NCBI RefSeq assembly: GCF_015163075.1
Contig: NZ_JADDXU010000008.1
Coordinates: 372,001-436,000, forward strand
Origin: Streptomyces justiciae
Lineage (GTDB): Bacteria > Actinomycetota > Actinomycetes > Streptomycetales > Streptomycetaceae
Direction: 5' to 3'
Length of the DNA: 64,000 nucleotides
The notes under the pieces were generated by a model, which searched no databases, was not told where the DNA came from, and saw nothing but the letters and a program-made list of their open reading frames with translations. Positions 50,808 to 59,425 of the stretch are shown here, one piece after another. Both the position numbers and the translations under genes were made by a program. Numbering within the stretch: position 1 is the stretch's first letter; every line of letters begins with the position of its first letter.

Positions 50808-51827
50808 TCACAACCGCCCGATATCCCCCCGCGGCATCCGAGGCGCCCGCCGCGCCGGCGTCCGCCCGCTCAACAGGATCAACCGAGCCGCCCGATGCCG
50901 CTGCCCCGCATAAGGCTCCAGCAGCGACAACATCACCTCGTCATCCGCATCCCGGTCCCCGGCCAGCGCCCATCCCACGATCCCCGGCAGATGCAGATCC
51001 CCCACGGTCACCGCATCCGCCGCCCCATGACTGCGCTGCACCACCTCCGCGGACGTCCACGGCCCCACCCCCGGCACGACCTCCAACCGAGCCTGAGCCT
51101 CCTCCGCCGACATCCCCACTGCCTGCTCCAGCCGCGCAGCAACCCGCACAGCCCGCAGAATCGTCGACGCCCGCTTGTTGTCGACCCCGGCCCGATGCCA
51201 CTCCCACGACGGGATCAACGCCCACGTCCGAGGCGCCGGCATGACCCACAACCGCCCCCCGGCCGCGGGCCCCGGCGCCGGCTCCCCGAACTTCCGTACC
51301 AACGACCGCCACGCCCGGTACGCCTCGTCGGTCGTGACCTTCTGCTCCAGGATCGACGGGATCAACGACTCCAGCACCAGCCCGGTCCGCGTCAGCCGCA
51401 ACCCGGGCCGCCGATGCCTGGTCACCGCCAGCAACCGGTGCCGGGGCACGAAGACGGACGGATCGTCGGCGGCCCCGAGCAGCTCGGGCAGCCGGTCGAG
51501 CAACCACTCCGCCCCCGGCCCCCACGCCTCCCCGCGGACCTCGCCGTCCCGCCGCGCGGCGACCCGCAGCGTCCCGGGCCCGACCGGCGTCAGACTGGCC
51601 CGCCACACCGACCCGTCCGGCATCGCCCGGAACGTCGGATCGGCGGGCCCGCGCCGCAACGGCCCGAGCACGAGCCCCAGGTCCAACGGCCACTCCGGCA
51701 CGAACGTCCGCACCCGCCCCGGCGCGGGCGCGGGCCGCGGCACACCGCCGGGCACGCCTCCTGGCACGGCGACATGCCCACCGCGCACCGTGGTACGCGT
51801 GGGCCGCGGAGCGAACCGTCCAGCCAC
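50808..51827 (-). CDS. DNA-3-methyladenine glycosylase (AlkA/HhH-GPD family), 339 aa
   Basis: Base-excision repair glycosylase. The helix-hairpin-helix LEVVPGVGPWTSAEVVQRSH and the catalytic-Asp segment DAVTVGDLHLPGIVGWAL are diagnostic; the upstream SLIPSILEQKVTTDEAYRAW matches the family too. About 80 extra N-terminal residues precede the core, partly a Pro/Arg-rich stretch. GTG at 51827 lacks a good ribosome site, so a later start is possible. Stands alone among unrelated genes. Confidence 0.9.
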   Translation of the reverse strand: MAGRFAPRPTRTTVRGGHVAVPGGVPGGVPRPAPAPGRVRTFVPEWPLDLGLVLGPLRRGPADPTFRAMPDGSVWRASLTPVGPGTLRVAARRDGEVRGEAWGPGAEWLLDRLPELLGAADDPSVFVPRHRLLAVTRHRRPGLRLTRTGLVLESLIPSILEQKVTTDEAYRAWRSLVRKFGEPAPGPAAGGRLWVMPAPRTWALIPSWEWHRAGVDNKRASTILRAVRVAARLEQAVGMSAEEAQARLEVVPGVGPWTSAEVVQRSHGAADAVTVGDLHLPGIVGWALAGDRDADDEVMLSLLEPYAGQRHRAARLILLSGRTPARRAPRMPRGDIGRL

Positions 51828-51936
51828 GAATGAAGTCCCGGGGAAAGCCGAAGGAAAGGGGTCCTACGAGAGTAGGTGGGGCCCTACGAGAGTAGAGGGA
51901 CGGAAGCCGCCCTCACCCCCGTGTCACCGCAACGCG

Positions 51937-53238
51937 TCACCGCACCTCGATGAACATCCCCGCATCCCGCTCCGCCCGGGCCTTCGGCTCCTCCGCCGGA
52001 TGCCCGACCGCCACGGCCCCCATCGGATCCCAGTCCTGAGGCAGCCCCAGCACCTCCCGCACGACGTCCCGGCAGAACATGGTCGACGACACCCACGCCG
52101 ACCCCAGCCGCTCCCCGGCCAGCGCGACGAGGAAGTTCTGCACCCCGGCCCCGGTCGCGACGACGAACATCTCCCGCTCGGCGCCGTCCCGCCGCGGATC
52201 GCCGTACGTGTGCGAGCCGTCCATGACGAGGCACGGCACCACCAGATAGGGCGCGTTCCGCAGCACGTCCCCGCGCCGCACCCGCTTGGCGATCGACTCC
52301 TCGCTCTTGCCGTCGCGCCGCAGATCCGCGATCCACGCGTCCCGCATCGCGTCCAGCAGCTCGGTCCGCGAGGCCTCGGACTCCAGCAGGACGAATCGCC
52401 ACGGCGTCGTGTGATGCGGCGCCGGCGCGGTCACGGCCGCGGCGACGGCCCGCCGTACGGCACCCCCGTCGACCGGCTCGTCCGTGAAGGCCCGGACCGT
52501 ACGCCGCTGGGTCACCGCCAGTCGTACCGCCTCGGAGGTGCCCAGCCGGAACATGTCGTCGCGCGCGCCGCGCACCATGGCGCCCGCCCCCTCCCCGTGC
52601 TCGTCGGAGACCACGTGCGGCAGCCCGCGCACCACGGCGACGGGCAGCCCGGCGGCCTTGCCCTTGACCAGGTCGCCGGCCGCGGCCAGTTCGTCGGCGG
52701 TGGCGACGACGGTGGCGCTGAGCGGATTGCCGTACGCGTCCGTGCCCCCGCGCAGGTCGTCGAGCACCCGTACCCCGGCGGCGCCGATCGCCACGTCCGT
52801 GAGCCCCGCGCGCCAGGGCCGGCCGAAGGTGTCGGTGACGACCACGCCGACGTCGACCCCGAGCAGCTCCCGCAGCCCCTCGCGGATCGCCCGCGCGGAG
52901 GCGTCCGGGGCCTCGGGCAGCAACAGGACCGTCCCGGCCGGGGTGTTGGAGGCGTCGACGCCCGCCGCGGCCATGATCAGCCCCTGCCGGTTCTCGACGA
53001 TCCGCAGCGCACCGCGCCGAGCCACCACGCGGACCGTCTCGGCGTCGATCGCCGCCTCCCGGTCGGCCGCCTCGACGATCCGGCCCTCCGCCTTGGAGAC
53101 GATCTTCGAGGTGACGAGCAGCACGTCACCGTCGGCGAGGCCGGGCTCGGCGGCGGCGATCAGCTTGGCGAGGTCGTCCCCGGCCGCGATCTCGGGCAGC
53201 CCGGGCACGGCCCACGCGCGGAAGCCGTCCGTACTCAT
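51937..53238 (-). CDS. fbiB: F420-0:gamma-glutamyl ligase with nitroreductase domain, 433 aa
   Basis: Bifunctional FbiB of coenzyme F420 biosynthesis. N-terminal CofE-type ligase (about 1-245): VPGLPEIAAGDDLAKLI, VLLVTSKIVSKAEGR, VVVTDTFGRPWRAGLTDVAI and GNPLSATVVATADELAAAGD. C-terminal FMN nitroreductase domain (about 250-433): RRTVRAFTDEPVDGG, APHHTTPWRFVLLES and GSAWVSSTMFCRDVV. It adds glutamates to F420-0 and reduces the dehydro-form. ATGA overlap with fbiA (53235-53238). Confidence 0.95.
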   Translation of the reverse strand: MSTDGFRAWAVPGLPEIAAGDDLAKLIAAAEPGLADGDVLLVTSKIVSKAEGRIVEAADREAAIDAETVRVVARRGALRIVENRQGLIMAAAGVDASNTPAGTVLLLPEAPDASARAIREGLRELLGVDVGVVVTDTFGRPWRAGLTDVAIGAAGVRVLDDLRGGTDAYGNPLSATVVATADELAAAGDLVKGKAAGLPVAVVRGLPHVVSDEHGEGAGAMVRGARDDMFRLGTSEAVRLAVTQRRTVRAFTDEPVDGGAVRRAVAAAVTAPAPHHTTPWRFVLLESEASRTELLDAMRDAWIADLRRDGKSEESIAKRVRRGDVLRNAPYLVVPCLVMDGSHTYGDPRRDGAEREMFVVATGAGVQNFLVALAGERLGSAWVSSTMFCRDVVREVLGLPQDWDPMGAVAVGHPAEEPKARAERDAGMFIEVR

Positions 53239-54194
53239 CGGGCCCGGACCTCCTCCGCCAGTGCCAGCGCCTCGCGGGCCATCTGCGCGCTCGCGTCGAG
53301 GTCCGTCATCATCAGCGGTACGGCACGGCAGCGGATGCCTGCCGCCTCGACGCGCTCCACGGAGGCCGCGTCGACGGTGTCGACGAGCCAGCCGTCCAGC
53401 AGCCCGGAGCCGTAGTGCTCGGCCACCGCCGCGGCCGTCGACTCCACGCCCACCGCCGCCAGCACCTTGTCGGCCATGCCGCGCACGGGCGCGTCCCCGA
53501 CGATGGGGGAGAGGCCGACGACGGGGACGCCCGCCTCGGCGATCGCCTCGCGGATGCCGGGCACGGCCAGGATCGTGCCGACCGAGACGACCGGGTTGGA
53601 CGGCGGGAAGAGGATGACGTCAGCGTCGGCGATCGCCTCCAGGACGCCGGGCGCCGGCTTCGCCTGCTCGGCGCCGACCGGCACGATCGCCTCCGCCGGG
53701 ACCGAGGCCCGCAGCCGTACCCAGTACTCCTGGAAGTGGACCGCCTTGCGCTCGCCGTCCACCTCGACGGCGACATGGGTCTCCACGCGGTCGTCGGACA
53801 TCGGGATCAGCTTCACGCCCGGCTTCCAGCGGTCGCAGAGCGCCTCGGTGACCGCGCTCAAGGGGAATCCGGCGCCGATCATCTGCGTGCGCACGATGTG
53901 GGTGGCGAAGTCCCGGTCGCCGAGCCCGAACCACTCGGGGCCGACGCCGTACGCCGCGAGCTCCTCCTTGAGGTGGAAGGTCTCGTCGGCCCGGCCCCAG
54001 CCCTGTTCCTCGTTGATGCCGCCGCCGAGCGTGTACATCACCGTGTCGAGGTCCGGGCAGACCTTCAGTCCGAAGAGGTGGATGTCGTCGCCGGTGTTGC
54101 CGATGACCGTGACGTCCGCGTCCGGCACGGCCTGCTTCAGACCGCGCAGGAAACGGGCACCGCCGATGCCGCCTGCCAGAACCACGATTCGCAT
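53235..54194 (-). CDS. fbiA: 2-phospho-L-lactate (or PEP) transferase of F420 biosynthesis, 319 aa
   Basis: CofD/FbiA family: transfers the phospholactyl or enolpyruvyl moiety from the LPPG/EPPG donor to Fo, forming (dehydro-)F420-0. RIVVLAGGIGGARFLRGL, VTVIGNTGDDIHLFGLKVCP, DTVMYTLGGGINEEQGWG, LFPPSNPVVSVGTILAVPGI and SPIVGDAPVRGMADKVL are characteristic. ATG at 54194 is 6-7 nt after a poor -10-like AAGACT and has only GGGG as ribosome site. Coupled to fbiB. The cysteine dioxygenase gene upstream ends 34 bp away. Confidence 0.95.
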   Translation of the reverse strand: MRIVVLAGGIGGARFLRGLKQAVPDADVTVIGNTGDDIHLFGLKVCPDLDTVMYTLGGGINEEQGWGRADETFHLKEELAAYGVGPEWFGLGDRDFATHIVRTQMIGAGFPLSAVTEALCDRWKPGVKLIPMSDDRVETHVAVEVDGERKAVHFQEYWVRLRASVPAEAIVPVGAEQAKPAPGVLEAIADADVILFPPSNPVVSVGTILAVPGIREAIAEAGVPVVGLSPIVGDAPVRGMADKVLAAVGVESTAAAVAEHYGSGLLDGWLVDTVDAASVERVEAAGIRCRAVPLMMTDLDASAQMAREALALAEEVRAR

Positions 54195-54228
54195 GGCCCC
54201 AAGTCTTGCAGGCGGGTACGACAACGCG

Positions 54229-54723
54229 TCAGGCAGTCACCGGACGCGCCTCGCAGGCCTGGGTCGTGTGCATCGGCATCTCCGTCAGGCCCGGGTAGTA
54301 CACGTGCAGGCTGACCGCCGGCTCCAGCGCGTCGTTGACGACCTCGTGCACATAGCCCGGCGCGAACACCCGCTGCGTGCCGGTGGCCAACGCGCGCGTG
54401 CCGCGGTCGGTGCGCTCGGTGAGCTCGCCGTCCAGGACGGTCAGCACGCCGGAGGAGCGGCCGTGGTCGTGCAGCCCGCTGCCCTGACCGGGCACCCAGG
54501 ACAGCAGCCAGACCTCGTAGCCGGGCCCGGTGCGCAGCCGGTGGTACCAGCGCGACGTGGCGTCGTACTGCACGAGGTGCTCCCACTGGGAGCGGTCGGC
54601 GGCGATGGAGCGGGCGAGGCCCACGAACTCCGCGACGGTGACGGGGTGCTCGCGCGGGGCCTGGAGCAGATGCGGGACCTCGAGGATGTCGCCGGCGATC
54701 TGGAGGTCGTTGTCGCTGTTCAT
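54229..54723 (-). CDS. Cysteine dioxygenase type I, 164 aa
   Basis: Cupin enzyme oxidising L-cysteine to cysteine sulfinate with non-heme iron. Iron ligands in GSGLHDHGRSSGVLTVLDG (HDH) and the third histidine in FAPGYVHEVVND; WLLSWVPGQGSG precedes. The residue that forms the Cys-Tyr crosslink in animals is Gly here, as in bacterial CDOs. A GAGGAA lies 14 nt before the ATG. The 5' region contains a cysteine-rich leader peptide and a terminator, so expression is probably controlled by cysteine-dependent attenuation. Confidence 0.93.
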   Translation of the reverse strand: MNSDNDLQIAGDILEVPHLLQAPREHPVTVAEFVGLARSIAADRSQWEHLVQYDATSRWYHRLRTGPGYEVWLLSWVPGQGSGLHDHGRSSGVLTVLDGELTERTDRGTRALATGTQRVFAPGYVHEVVNDALEPAVSLHVYYPGLTEMPMHTTQACEARPVTA

Positions 54724-54775
54724 GGGTGCGGTGGTTCCTCAGTGAAAGGAGGTCAGTCAGACAGAGGGAACGAGA

Positions 54776-54803
54776 AAGGCCGAGTCCCGGGGGATTCGGC
54801 CTT
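54776..54803 (-). terminator. Intrinsic terminator (attenuator) between the cysteine leader peptide and cysteine dioxygenase
   Basis: On the minus strand AAGGCCGA (54803-54796) pairs with TCGGCCTT (54783-54776); TCCC and GGGA extend the stem inside after one mismatch, and TCTCGTT follows. It lies 52 nt before the dioxygenase ATG and 28 nt after the leader stop. A competing pairing is visible: GAGCCCGG (54833-54826, overlapping the leader stop codon) with CCGGGACTC (54790-54782), one bulged A, which would break the terminator. Confidence 0.75.
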
Positions 54804-54831
54804 CAGCTGGAGCGGGTGTCGTTCACCGGGC

Positions 54832-54924
54832 TCAACAGCTGTGACAGCAACAGCTACAGCGAGCGCGGGCAGCACCGTGGGACCCGGCGGTGCGGGTCGT
54901 GGTGAGCGCCAAGTTCGCGAGCAT
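54832..54924 (-). CDS. Cysteine-rich regulatory leader peptide, 30 aa
   Basis: ATG at 54924 to TGA at 54834-54832. The last nine residues are R-C-S-C-C-C-H-S-C: five cysteines, all TGT or TGC, directly before the stop. Codon bias is unlike a shadow frame, and the position between a promoter and a terminator upstream of cysteine dioxygenase fits a ribosome-sensing attenuator peptide. Similar polycysteine leader ORFs are known in mycobacteria and are leaderless there; this one also appears leaderless (-10 7 nt before ATG). The product itself is probably not functional. Confidence 0.8.
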   Translation of the reverse strand: MLANLALTTTRTAGSHGAARARCSCCCHSC

Positions 54925-54931
54925 GCCCACA

Positions 54932-54960
54932 AGGACAGCGGTTCACACCCGCACTGTCAA
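54932..54960 (-). promoter_or_regulatory. Promoter for the leaderless leader peptide/cysteine dioxygenase transcript
   Basis: TTGACA (54960-54955), 17-nt spacer, TGTCCT (54937-54932), then 7 nt to the ATG at 54924. The -35 is a perfect consensus. Initiation at or next to the ATG is predicted. Confidence 0.7.
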
Positions 54961-54984
54961 CTCGACACCGGCATGTGGGACCGG

Positions 54985-55017
54985 TTTCACCTCATCCGGT
55001 TCATCTGAGAGGTGAAA
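54985..55017. promoter_or_regulatory. 9-bp inverted repeat upstream of the cysteine dioxygenase promoter
   Basis: TTTCACCTC (54985-54993) and GAGGTGAAA (55009-55017) are exact inverted copies 15 nt apart, 25 nt upstream of the -35 at 54960. Possible operator or, on the other strand, a hairpin in the 330 bp before whiB. The rest of the 608-bp gap between cysteine dioxygenase and whiB, apart from listed elements, shows no gene. Confidence 0.45.
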
Positions 55018-55229
55018 GGTTTGTTCAGGGGTCTACCGGGACACATGGCGCACAACCGGCGCGCACGGAACGGGAACGAGCTCCTGGGCGTCCTTCTCCG
55101 TACAGGTCCTGCACGGGTCGGACGACCCCGCGGACCCCATCTGCTTGTCAAGGTTTATGGCGATTTGAACACTTTCCGCTAGGCCTTGGTTCCGCAGAGT
55201 GAATAAGGGGCCCAATAGCAGATCTCGGC

Positions 55230-55259
55230 TTGACTCGCCCGGAGCAGCACACTTGTAAT
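55230..55259 (+). promoter_or_regulatory. Candidate whiB promoter
   Basis: TTGACT (55230-55235), 18-nt spacer, TGTAAT (55254-55259). The start would be about 55266, leaving a leader of some 67 nt before the whiB ATG at 55333. A close match to the vegetative consensus. Confidence 0.6.
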
Positions 55260-55332
55260 TTCACTCGTGTCGTTCAGCCGAAATCGGTAACGGCTACATC
55301 ACGGGGACGCGAAAGACAGACGAGGGGCGCAC

Positions 55333-55596
55333 ATGACCGAGCTGGTGCAGCAACTGCTGGTCGACGACGCGGACGAGGAACTCGGCTGGCAGGAGCGCGC
55401 GCTGTGCGCCCAGACCGACCCCGAGTCCTTCTTCCCCGAGAAGGGTGGCTCCACCCGTGAGGCCAAGAAGGTCTGCCTGGCTTGTGAGGTCCGCTCCGAG
55501 TGCCTCGAGTACGCCCTCGCCAACGACGAGCGCTTCGGCATCTGGGGCGGCCTGTCAGAACGGGAGCGGCGCCGCCTGAAGAAGGCCGCGATCTGA
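55333..55596 (+). CDS. whiB: WhiB developmental regulator, 87 aa
   Basis: Iron-sulfur transcription factor required in Streptomyces for sporulation septation, acting with WhiA. Four cluster cysteines: C25 (RALCAQTDPESFFPEKGG), then CLACEVRSEC (three), the G-rich turn FGIWGGLSERERRRLKK and a basic C-terminus. The whole sequence matches, from memory, WhiB of S. coelicolor almost exactly, so the symbol is given. It is well separated from both neighbours and has its own promoter upstream. Confidence 0.96.
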   Translation: MTELVQQLLVDDADEELGWQERALCAQTDPESFFPEKGGSTREAKKVCLACEVRSECLEYALANDERFGIWGGLSERERRRLKKAAI

Positions 55597-55732
55597 ACCG
55601 ACCGGGTCCGTGAAGGGTCCGCATCCGCACGTACATACGGGACTTACGGCCCGTCGCAGGTGGGTTGTCCACAGGCGGCGGGCCGCTGCTGTGCCCAGCC
55701 GATAGTGTGGTCGCTCGTCCGAGACGCCCCGC

Positions 55733-55747
55733 TGCCCCCTCGGGGCA
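55733..55747. terminator. Short hairpin between whiB and the giant glycosyltransferase
   Basis: TGCCCC (55733-55738), CTC loop, GGGGCA (55742-55747). Weak candidate terminator 137 nt past whiB. TAGTGT at 55703-55708 may be a -10 for the downstream gene. The 193-bp gap holds nothing else recognised. Confidence 0.35.
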
Positions 55748-55789
55748 CAGGCGTCCACCGCAGTCCACCGAACCGGGGCCCGTACCTCG

Positions 55790-58700
55790 ATGTCCGTGCA
55801 CAGCCACACGGCAGCTCACGACGCTGCCACTCCTGAGTTCCCGCGTCATGTGGTGACCGCGGTCCTCGTCTCGCATGACGGCGCCCGCTGGCTGCCCGAC
55901 GCGCTCGCCGGGCTGCTCGGCCAGGAGCGCCCCGTCCAGTTCGCCATGGCCGCCGACACCGGCAGCGCCGACACCTCCGCGCAGCTGGTCACCGACGCCC
56001 TCGGCCCCGACCGGGTGCTGCACCTCGCCCGCCGCACCGGCTTCGGCCAGGCTGTCGAGGAGGCCAACCGCACCGCGCCCGTCCTCACCCCGGACGAACT
56101 GCCGTACCTGAAGCGCCCCAGCGGCTGGGACCCGGTCACGCGCACGTGGCGCGACGACGCCTACGACCTGCCCGAGCTGCCGCACGGCGAGCCGGTCCAG
56201 TGGCTGTGGTTGCTGCACGACGACTGCGCCCCCGAACCCGACGCCCTCGCCCAGCTGCTGCGCGTCGTCGACCAGGAACTGGAGCTCGGCCGCGACGACG
56301 TGGCCGTCGTCGGCCCCAAGCTCCGCGGCTGGTACGACAAACGGCAGCTCCTGGAGGTCGGCGTCACCATCGCCCACTCCGGACGCCGCTGGACCGGCCT
56401 CGACCGCCGCGAACAGGACCAGGGCCAGCACGACCACGTCCGGCCCGTGCTCTCCGTCTCCACCGCCGGAATGCTCGTCCGGCGCGACGTCTTCGACGCA
56501 CTCGGCGGCTTCGACCGGCGCCTGCCCCTGATGCGCGACGACGTCGACCTGTGCTGGCGCGCCACCGCGGCCGGCCACCGCGTCCTCGTCGCCCCCGAGG
56601 CGGTCGTCCGGCACGCGGAGGCGGCCTCGCGCGAGCGCCGCGCCGTCGACTGCGTGGGCCGCACCGCGGCCTCCCCGCACAAGGTCGACAAGGCGGGCGC
56701 CGCCTACACCCTCCTCGTCAACAGCCGTACGGCCGTGCTGCCCTGGGTGCTGATCCGGCTCGTCGTCGGCACCGTCCTCAGGACGCTCGCCTACCTCGTC
56801 GGCAAGGTCCCCGGACAGGCCCTCGACGAGATCCGCGGTCTGCTCGGCACCCTGCTGCGGCCCGAGCGGATCATCGCCGGGCGCCGCAGGCGCGGCACCC
56901 CGGTCGTCGACAAGGACGAGCTGCGGCAGCTGTTCCCACCGCCCGGCGCGACCGTGCGGGCCACCGTCGAACAGGCCGCCGGCAGCCTCGTCGGCCGCTC
57001 CGACCCCGAGCAGACCTCGGGCGCCGGACGCCATGGCGGCGCGGTCGAGTCCGGGCCCGGCGGCGACGACGCCGACTTCCTGGAGATCGAGCAGTTCGCG
57101 CGCGTGAAGCGCATCGCCCGCAAGCCAGGCCCGGTGCTGTTCCTGGTGCTGCTGCTCGTCTCGCTCGTCGCCTGCCGTGCACTCCTCGGCGGCGGCGCGC
57201 TCGCGGGCGGCGCCCTGCTGCCCGCCCCCGCCGACTCCGGTGAGCTGTGGTCCCGTTACCTCGACGCCTGGCACGGCGTGGGTGCCGGCGGCACCGCCTC
57301 CGCGCCGCCGTACCTGGCGATCGTCGCGATGCTCGCCTCCGTGCTGTTCGGCTCGACCGGGCTCGCGGTCACCGTCCTGCTCGTCTGCTCGGTGCCGCTG
57401 GCCGGCTTCACCGCCTACTTCGCCTCCCGGCCCCTGGTCGAGTCGCGGCTCCTGCGCGCGTGGGCGGCCGTCGTCTACGCCTTCCTGCCCGCCGCCACCG
57501 GCGCCCTCGCCGGCGGCCGCATCGGCACCGCCGTCCTCGCGATCCTGCTGCCGCTCATCGCGCGCGCGGGCATCGCCGCCAGTGGCCTCGCGCACGCCTC
57601 CGACGCGCGCGGCAGCTGGCGCGCCACCTGGGCGTACGCCCTGCTCCTGACGATCACCACCGCGTTCACGCCGATCGTCTGGCCGACCGCGCTGCTGCTC
57701 GGCCTCGGCGTCCTGGCCGTGCGCCGCGCCGACATCACCGCCTACGGCCTGCGCTTCCTGGCCCAACTCGGCACGCCCCTGCTGATCCTCGCGCCCTGGT
57801 CGCTGACGCTGCTGCCGTTCGGCTTCTTCGACGAGGCCGGCCTGGCGTACGGCTCCTCGGCCGCCTCCGCCACCGACCTGCTCGGCGCCAGCCCCGGCGG
57901 CCCCGGCACGGTCAGCGGCCTGATGCTCATCGGCGTCGTCCTGGCCGCGCTGGCCGCCCTGCTGCGCTCGGAGCGGCAGTTCGGCATCTGGACGGCCTGG
58001 GCGGTCGCCCTCGTGGGCCTCGTCTTCGCCGTCCTGTCCAACAACTCCACCTGGGCGGGCCCCGCCACCCTCGTCTACGGTCTCGCCCTCCTGGCCGCCG
58101 CGATGCTCGGCGCCGACGGGGCCCGCGCGCGGGTGGCCGAGCAGAGCTTCGGCTGGCGCCAGCCGGTCGCCGCCCTGATCGCCTTCGCCGCCGCGGCGGG
58201 CCCGCTGCTCGTCGCCGCCGGCTGGATGATCCGCGGCGCCGACGGCCCCCTGGAGCGCCGCGACCCGGTGCAGGTGCCCGCGTTCGTCGCCGAGGACGGC
58301 AACAACCGCGACCGGGCCCGCACCCTCGTTCTCGACAGCGACTCCGCCGCCCACGTCGGCTACATGCTGGTCCGCGGCTCGGGCGCCCGCCTCGGCGACG
58401 CCGAACTCGCCGCCGCGAGCGGTGAGAACGCCGCGCTCGACAAGGTCGTCGCCAACCTCGTCGCCGGCTCCGGCGCCGACCAGGCCGACCAGCTCGGCAA
58501 GTTCGCGGTGCGCTACGTCCTCGTCCACAAGGGCGCCTCGCGCGAGGTGACCCGCGTCCTGGACGCCACCCCGGGCCTGTCCCGGCTGAGCGAGCAGAAC
58601 GGCAGCGCCCTGTGGCGGGTCGACCAGGACGTCGCCCGCGCCACCATCGTCAGCGGCTCCGGCGCGCCGACCCTCGTCGCCGCGGGCCCCGTCGAGATCC

Positions 58701-59425
58701 ACACCACGATCCCGTCCGGTGCCGACGGCCGCACCCTGCGCCTCGCCGACACCGCCGCCGAGGGCTGGACGGCCACCCTGGACGGCAGGCCGCTCACCCC
58801 GACCACGGTCGACGGCTGGGCCCAGGGCTTCGAACTCCCCGCCTCCGGCGGCAAGCTGGACGTCGTCTACGACGACCCGATCACCCACACCGCCTGGCTG
58901 TGGGCCCAGGGCGCCCTCGCCCTCGTCCTCGTGGTGCTGGCCCTGCCCGGCCGCCGCCGCGACATCGACGACGACCTCCCCGAGGAGGAGCGGGCGATCC
59001 CCGCCCAGGCGACGGAGGGCGAGGGCCGCCGCGCCCGCCGCCTGCGCGCCCAGGCCGAGGCCGAGGAGACCGCCCAGGGCGACGAGCCCACGTCTCCTCC
59101 TTCGGAGGAGACCCCGGTACCGGTCCCGCAGCAGCAGTCCTACGCCGACTGGGACCAGTCGGCCTACCAGGGCACCGGCTACGACCCCTACACCGGTGAC
59201 CAGTACCAGCCCGCCCAGCAGTACCCGGCGGGCGGCTACGACCAGCAGGGCTACGCGGACCCGTACCAGGGCGGCCAGTACGACCCGTACGCCTACGGAG
59301 GCCAGGCGCAGCAACCGTCGTACGACCAGTACGGGCAGCCGTACGACCAGGGTTACGACGCCACGTACGACCCGACGCAGCCGCAGCAGCAGGGCGGCGA
59401 GCGTCCCGACGGGAGCCAGCAGTGA
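55790..59425 (+). CDS. Giant membrane glycosyltransferase family 2 protein, 1211 aa
   Basis: N-terminal GT-A domain (about 20-300): VTAVLVSHDGARWLPDALAG, WLWLLHDDCAPEPDALAQLL, VVGPKLRGWYDKRQLLEVGV, metal/acceptor segments GGFDRRLPLMRDDVDLCWRA. Then more than ten hydrophobic segments (about 440-820), an extracellular part, a last helix near 1035 (LWAQGALALVLVVLALPGRR) and a cytoplasmic tail of about 100 residues made of Tyr/Gln/Gly/Pro/Asp repeats such as QYDPYAYGGQAQQ. Probably builds an exported glycan. The next gene overlaps it by 4 bp. Start ATG at 55790 lacks an obvious ribosome site. Confidence 0.9.
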   Translation: MSVHSHTAAHDAATPEFPRHVVTAVLVSHDGARWLPDALAGLLGQERPVQFAMAADTGSADTSAQLVTDALGPDRVLHLARRTGFGQAVEEANRTAPVLTPDELPYLKRPSGWDPVTRTWRDDAYDLPELPHGEPVQWLWLLHDDCAPEPDALAQLLRVVDQELELGRDDVAVVGPKLRGWYDKRQLLEVGVTIAHSGRRWTGLDRREQDQGQHDHVRPVLSVSTAGMLVRRDVFDALGGFDRRLPLMRDDVDLCWRATAAGHRVLVAPEAVVRHAEAASRERRAVDCVGRTAASPHKVDKAGAAYTLLVNSRTAVLPWVLIRLVVGTVLRTLAYLVGKVPGQALDEIRGLLGTLLRPERIIAGRRRRGTPVVDKDELRQLFPPPGATVRATVEQAAGSLVGRSDPEQTSGAGRHGGAVESGPGGDDADFLEIEQFARVKRIARKPGPVLFLVLLLVSLVACRALLGGGALAGGALLPAPADSGELWSRYLDAWHGVGAGGTASAPPYLAIVAMLASVLFGSTGLAVTVLLVCSVPLAGFTAYFASRPLVESRLLRAWAAVVYAFLPAATGALAGGRIGTAVLAILLPLIARAGIAASGLAHASDARGSWRATWAYALLLTITTAFTPIVWPTALLLGLGVLAVRRADITAYGLRFLAQLGTPLLILAPWSLTLLPFGFFDEAGLAYGSSAASATDLLGASPGGPGTVSGLMLIGVVLAALAALLRSERQFGIWTAWAVALVGLVFAVLSNNSTWAGPATLVYGLALLAAAMLGADGARARVAEQSFGWRQPVAALIAFAAAAGPLLVAAGWMIRGADGPLERRDPVQVPAFVAEDGNNRDRARTLVLDSDSAAHVGYMLVRGSGARLGDAELAAASGENAALDKVVANLVAGSGADQADQLGKFAVRYVLVHKGASREVTRVLDATPGLSRLSEQNGSALWRVDQDVARATIVSGSGAPTLVAAGPVEIHTTIPSGADGRTLRLADTAAEGWTATLDGRPLTPTTVDGWAQGFELPASGGKLDVVYDDPITHTAWLWAQGALALVLVVLALPGRRRDIDDDLPEEERAIPAQATEGEGRRARRLRAQAEAEETAQGDEPTSPPSEETPVPVPQQQSYADWDQSAYQGTGYDPYTGDQYQPAQQYPAGGYDQQGYADPYQGGQYDPYAYGGQAQQPSYDQYGQPYDQGYDATYDPTQPQQQGGERPDGSQQ

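Noticed and set aside
55200..55332. BldD- or BldM-type operator in front of whiB.
   Set aside because: Short matches to half-sites occur but no convincing full motif; only the TTGACT/TGTAAT promoter is reported.
55274..59314. A minus-strand open frame of more than 1,300 codons opposite the giant glycosyltransferase.
   Set aside because: It is Gly/Ala/Arg/Asp-rich with no family motif; in high-GC DNA the strand opposite a real gene often stays open. The plus-strand product has clear domains.
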